Source: CAZDXB01 sp964509335
Lineage (GTDB): Bacteria; Bacteroidota; Ignavibacteria; Kapaibacteriales; UBA2268
Direction of reading: 5' to 3'
DNA length: 5,798 nucleotides
Assembly: GCA_964509335.1 (NCBI GenBank)
Contig: CAZDXB010000059.1
Location: forward strand, 1-5,798
The notes under the pieces are model-generated. The model was not told the origin of the DNA. It ran no database searches and was given only the letters and a program-made list of their open reading frames with translations. Shown here in pieces: positions 5,699 through 5,798 of the stretch (its first letter is position 1; every line of letters begins with the position of its first letter). The translations under genes and the position numbers were made by a program.

Positions 5699-5798
5699 AT
5701 AGAGTTATGATAGTTTGCTTATTCATTGTTCGCCTCAACTACAGCCCAAATTTATAGAATAAACACCTAATTCAATACTTTTCTATCATTGACTCTAT
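5699..5798. repeat. Imperfect inverted repeat at the right window edge
   Basis: The left arm ATAGAGTTATGATAG (5699-5713) matches the reverse complement of the right arm CTATCATTGACTCTAT (5783-5798), except for one base substitution and one extra base. The matching blocks are ATAGAGT and ATGATAG. The arms are 69 bases apart and flank the promoter. The right arm ends exactly at the window edge, so it may go on. It could be a regulator site pair, a miniature-element border or chance. Confidence 0.4.
5747..5776 (-). promoter_or_regulatory. Bacteroidota-type promoter for the acylase gene
   Basis: The transcribed strand has TTG at 5775-5773 (-33 element) and, 18 bases on, TAAATTTG at 5754-5747. 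The latter is an exact match to the -7 consensus TAnnTTTG used by the primary sigma factor of Bacteroidota. Transcription would begin near 5740, leaving a leader of about 120 bases. Both boxes and the spacing fit, which makes this the best promoter in the window. It lies inside the inverted repeat 5699-5798. Confidence 0.55.

Larger units (their letters stand above)
5618..5798 (-). other. Non-coding leader and promoter region of the acylase gene
   Basis: No gene is supported on either strand in this stretch. Read toward the acylase it contains a promoter-like pair (5747-5776) and a predicted leader of about 120 bases. The leader holds three tiny frames: ATG at 5724 (MNKQTIITL, stop), one reading MCYS and one reading MKQ. 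The last of these overlaps the acylase start as ATGA. It also holds GGGAGAAG at 5655-5648, which looks like a ribosome-binding site but lies too far (30 bases) from ATG 5617 and has no start of its own. Upstream of the promoter the window ends inside an inverted repeat. Confidence 0.5.

Noticed and set aside
5708..5759. Plus-strand 16-codon frame starting at ATG 5708, as a divergent small gene
   Set aside because: It has no ribosome-binding site, lies across the promoter and has no recognisable features.
1..5798. CRISPR array, tRNA, rRNA, transposase or integrase
   Set aside because: No regularly spaced direct repeats, no tRNA-like cloverleaf or rRNA sequence, and no mobile-element protein motifs were found on either strand.

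Overview
The window holds five minus-strand coding stretches and no convincing plus-strand gene. The organism is most likely a member of Bacteroidota or a related FCB-group lineage. The evidence is a C-terminal type IX secretion (T9SS) sorting domain on the penicillin-acylase-like protein, two intergenic sequences matching the Bacteroidota -7 promoter consensus TAnnTTTG, and weak or absent Shine-Dalgarno sequences before most genes. The DNA is AT-leaning between genes, but the coding parts are visibly rich in CG dinucleotides (GCG, CGC, TCG and CGA codon contexts). I cannot name a genus.

Layout in transcription order (right to left). 5618-5798 is a non-coding leader and promoter region with a good Bacteroidota-type promoter, a U-rich potential hairpin and an imperfect inverted repeat that runs into the window edge. 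5617-3035 encodes a complete 860-residue exported penicillin-amidase-family (S45, Ntn-hydrolase) enzyme with a signal peptide, alpha chain, linker, Ser-initiated beta chain and T9SS sorting domain. 3034-2863 is intergenic, with a GC-rich hairpin, an AT-rich inverted repeat and a -7-like box. 2862-1863 carries two reading frames that look like the two ends of one membrane receptor or channel gene. The first is an N-terminal membrane anchor plus Cache-type sensor domain ending abruptly at a stop (2341). The second lies in another frame and is a four-helix membrane domain resembling the pore domain of pentameric ligand-gated ion channels. 1831-194 encodes a 545-residue GT-C (GT39/ArnT-like) membrane glycosyltransferase. 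127-1 is the first 42 codons of another exported protein, cut by the window edge.

The genes are all codirectional, and the last three are closely spaced (31 and 66 bp gaps), so one transcript could cover them. I see no obvious common pathway. The acylase would act outside the cell, the glycosyltransferase would modify an envelope lipid or glycan at the inner membrane, and the receptor/channel is probably inactive unless its frame is restored. The most interesting point is that split receptor/channel locus: either a decayed gene with an internal deletion, a frameshift or assembly error, or, less likely, a compact Cache-plus-pore protein made by frameshifting.
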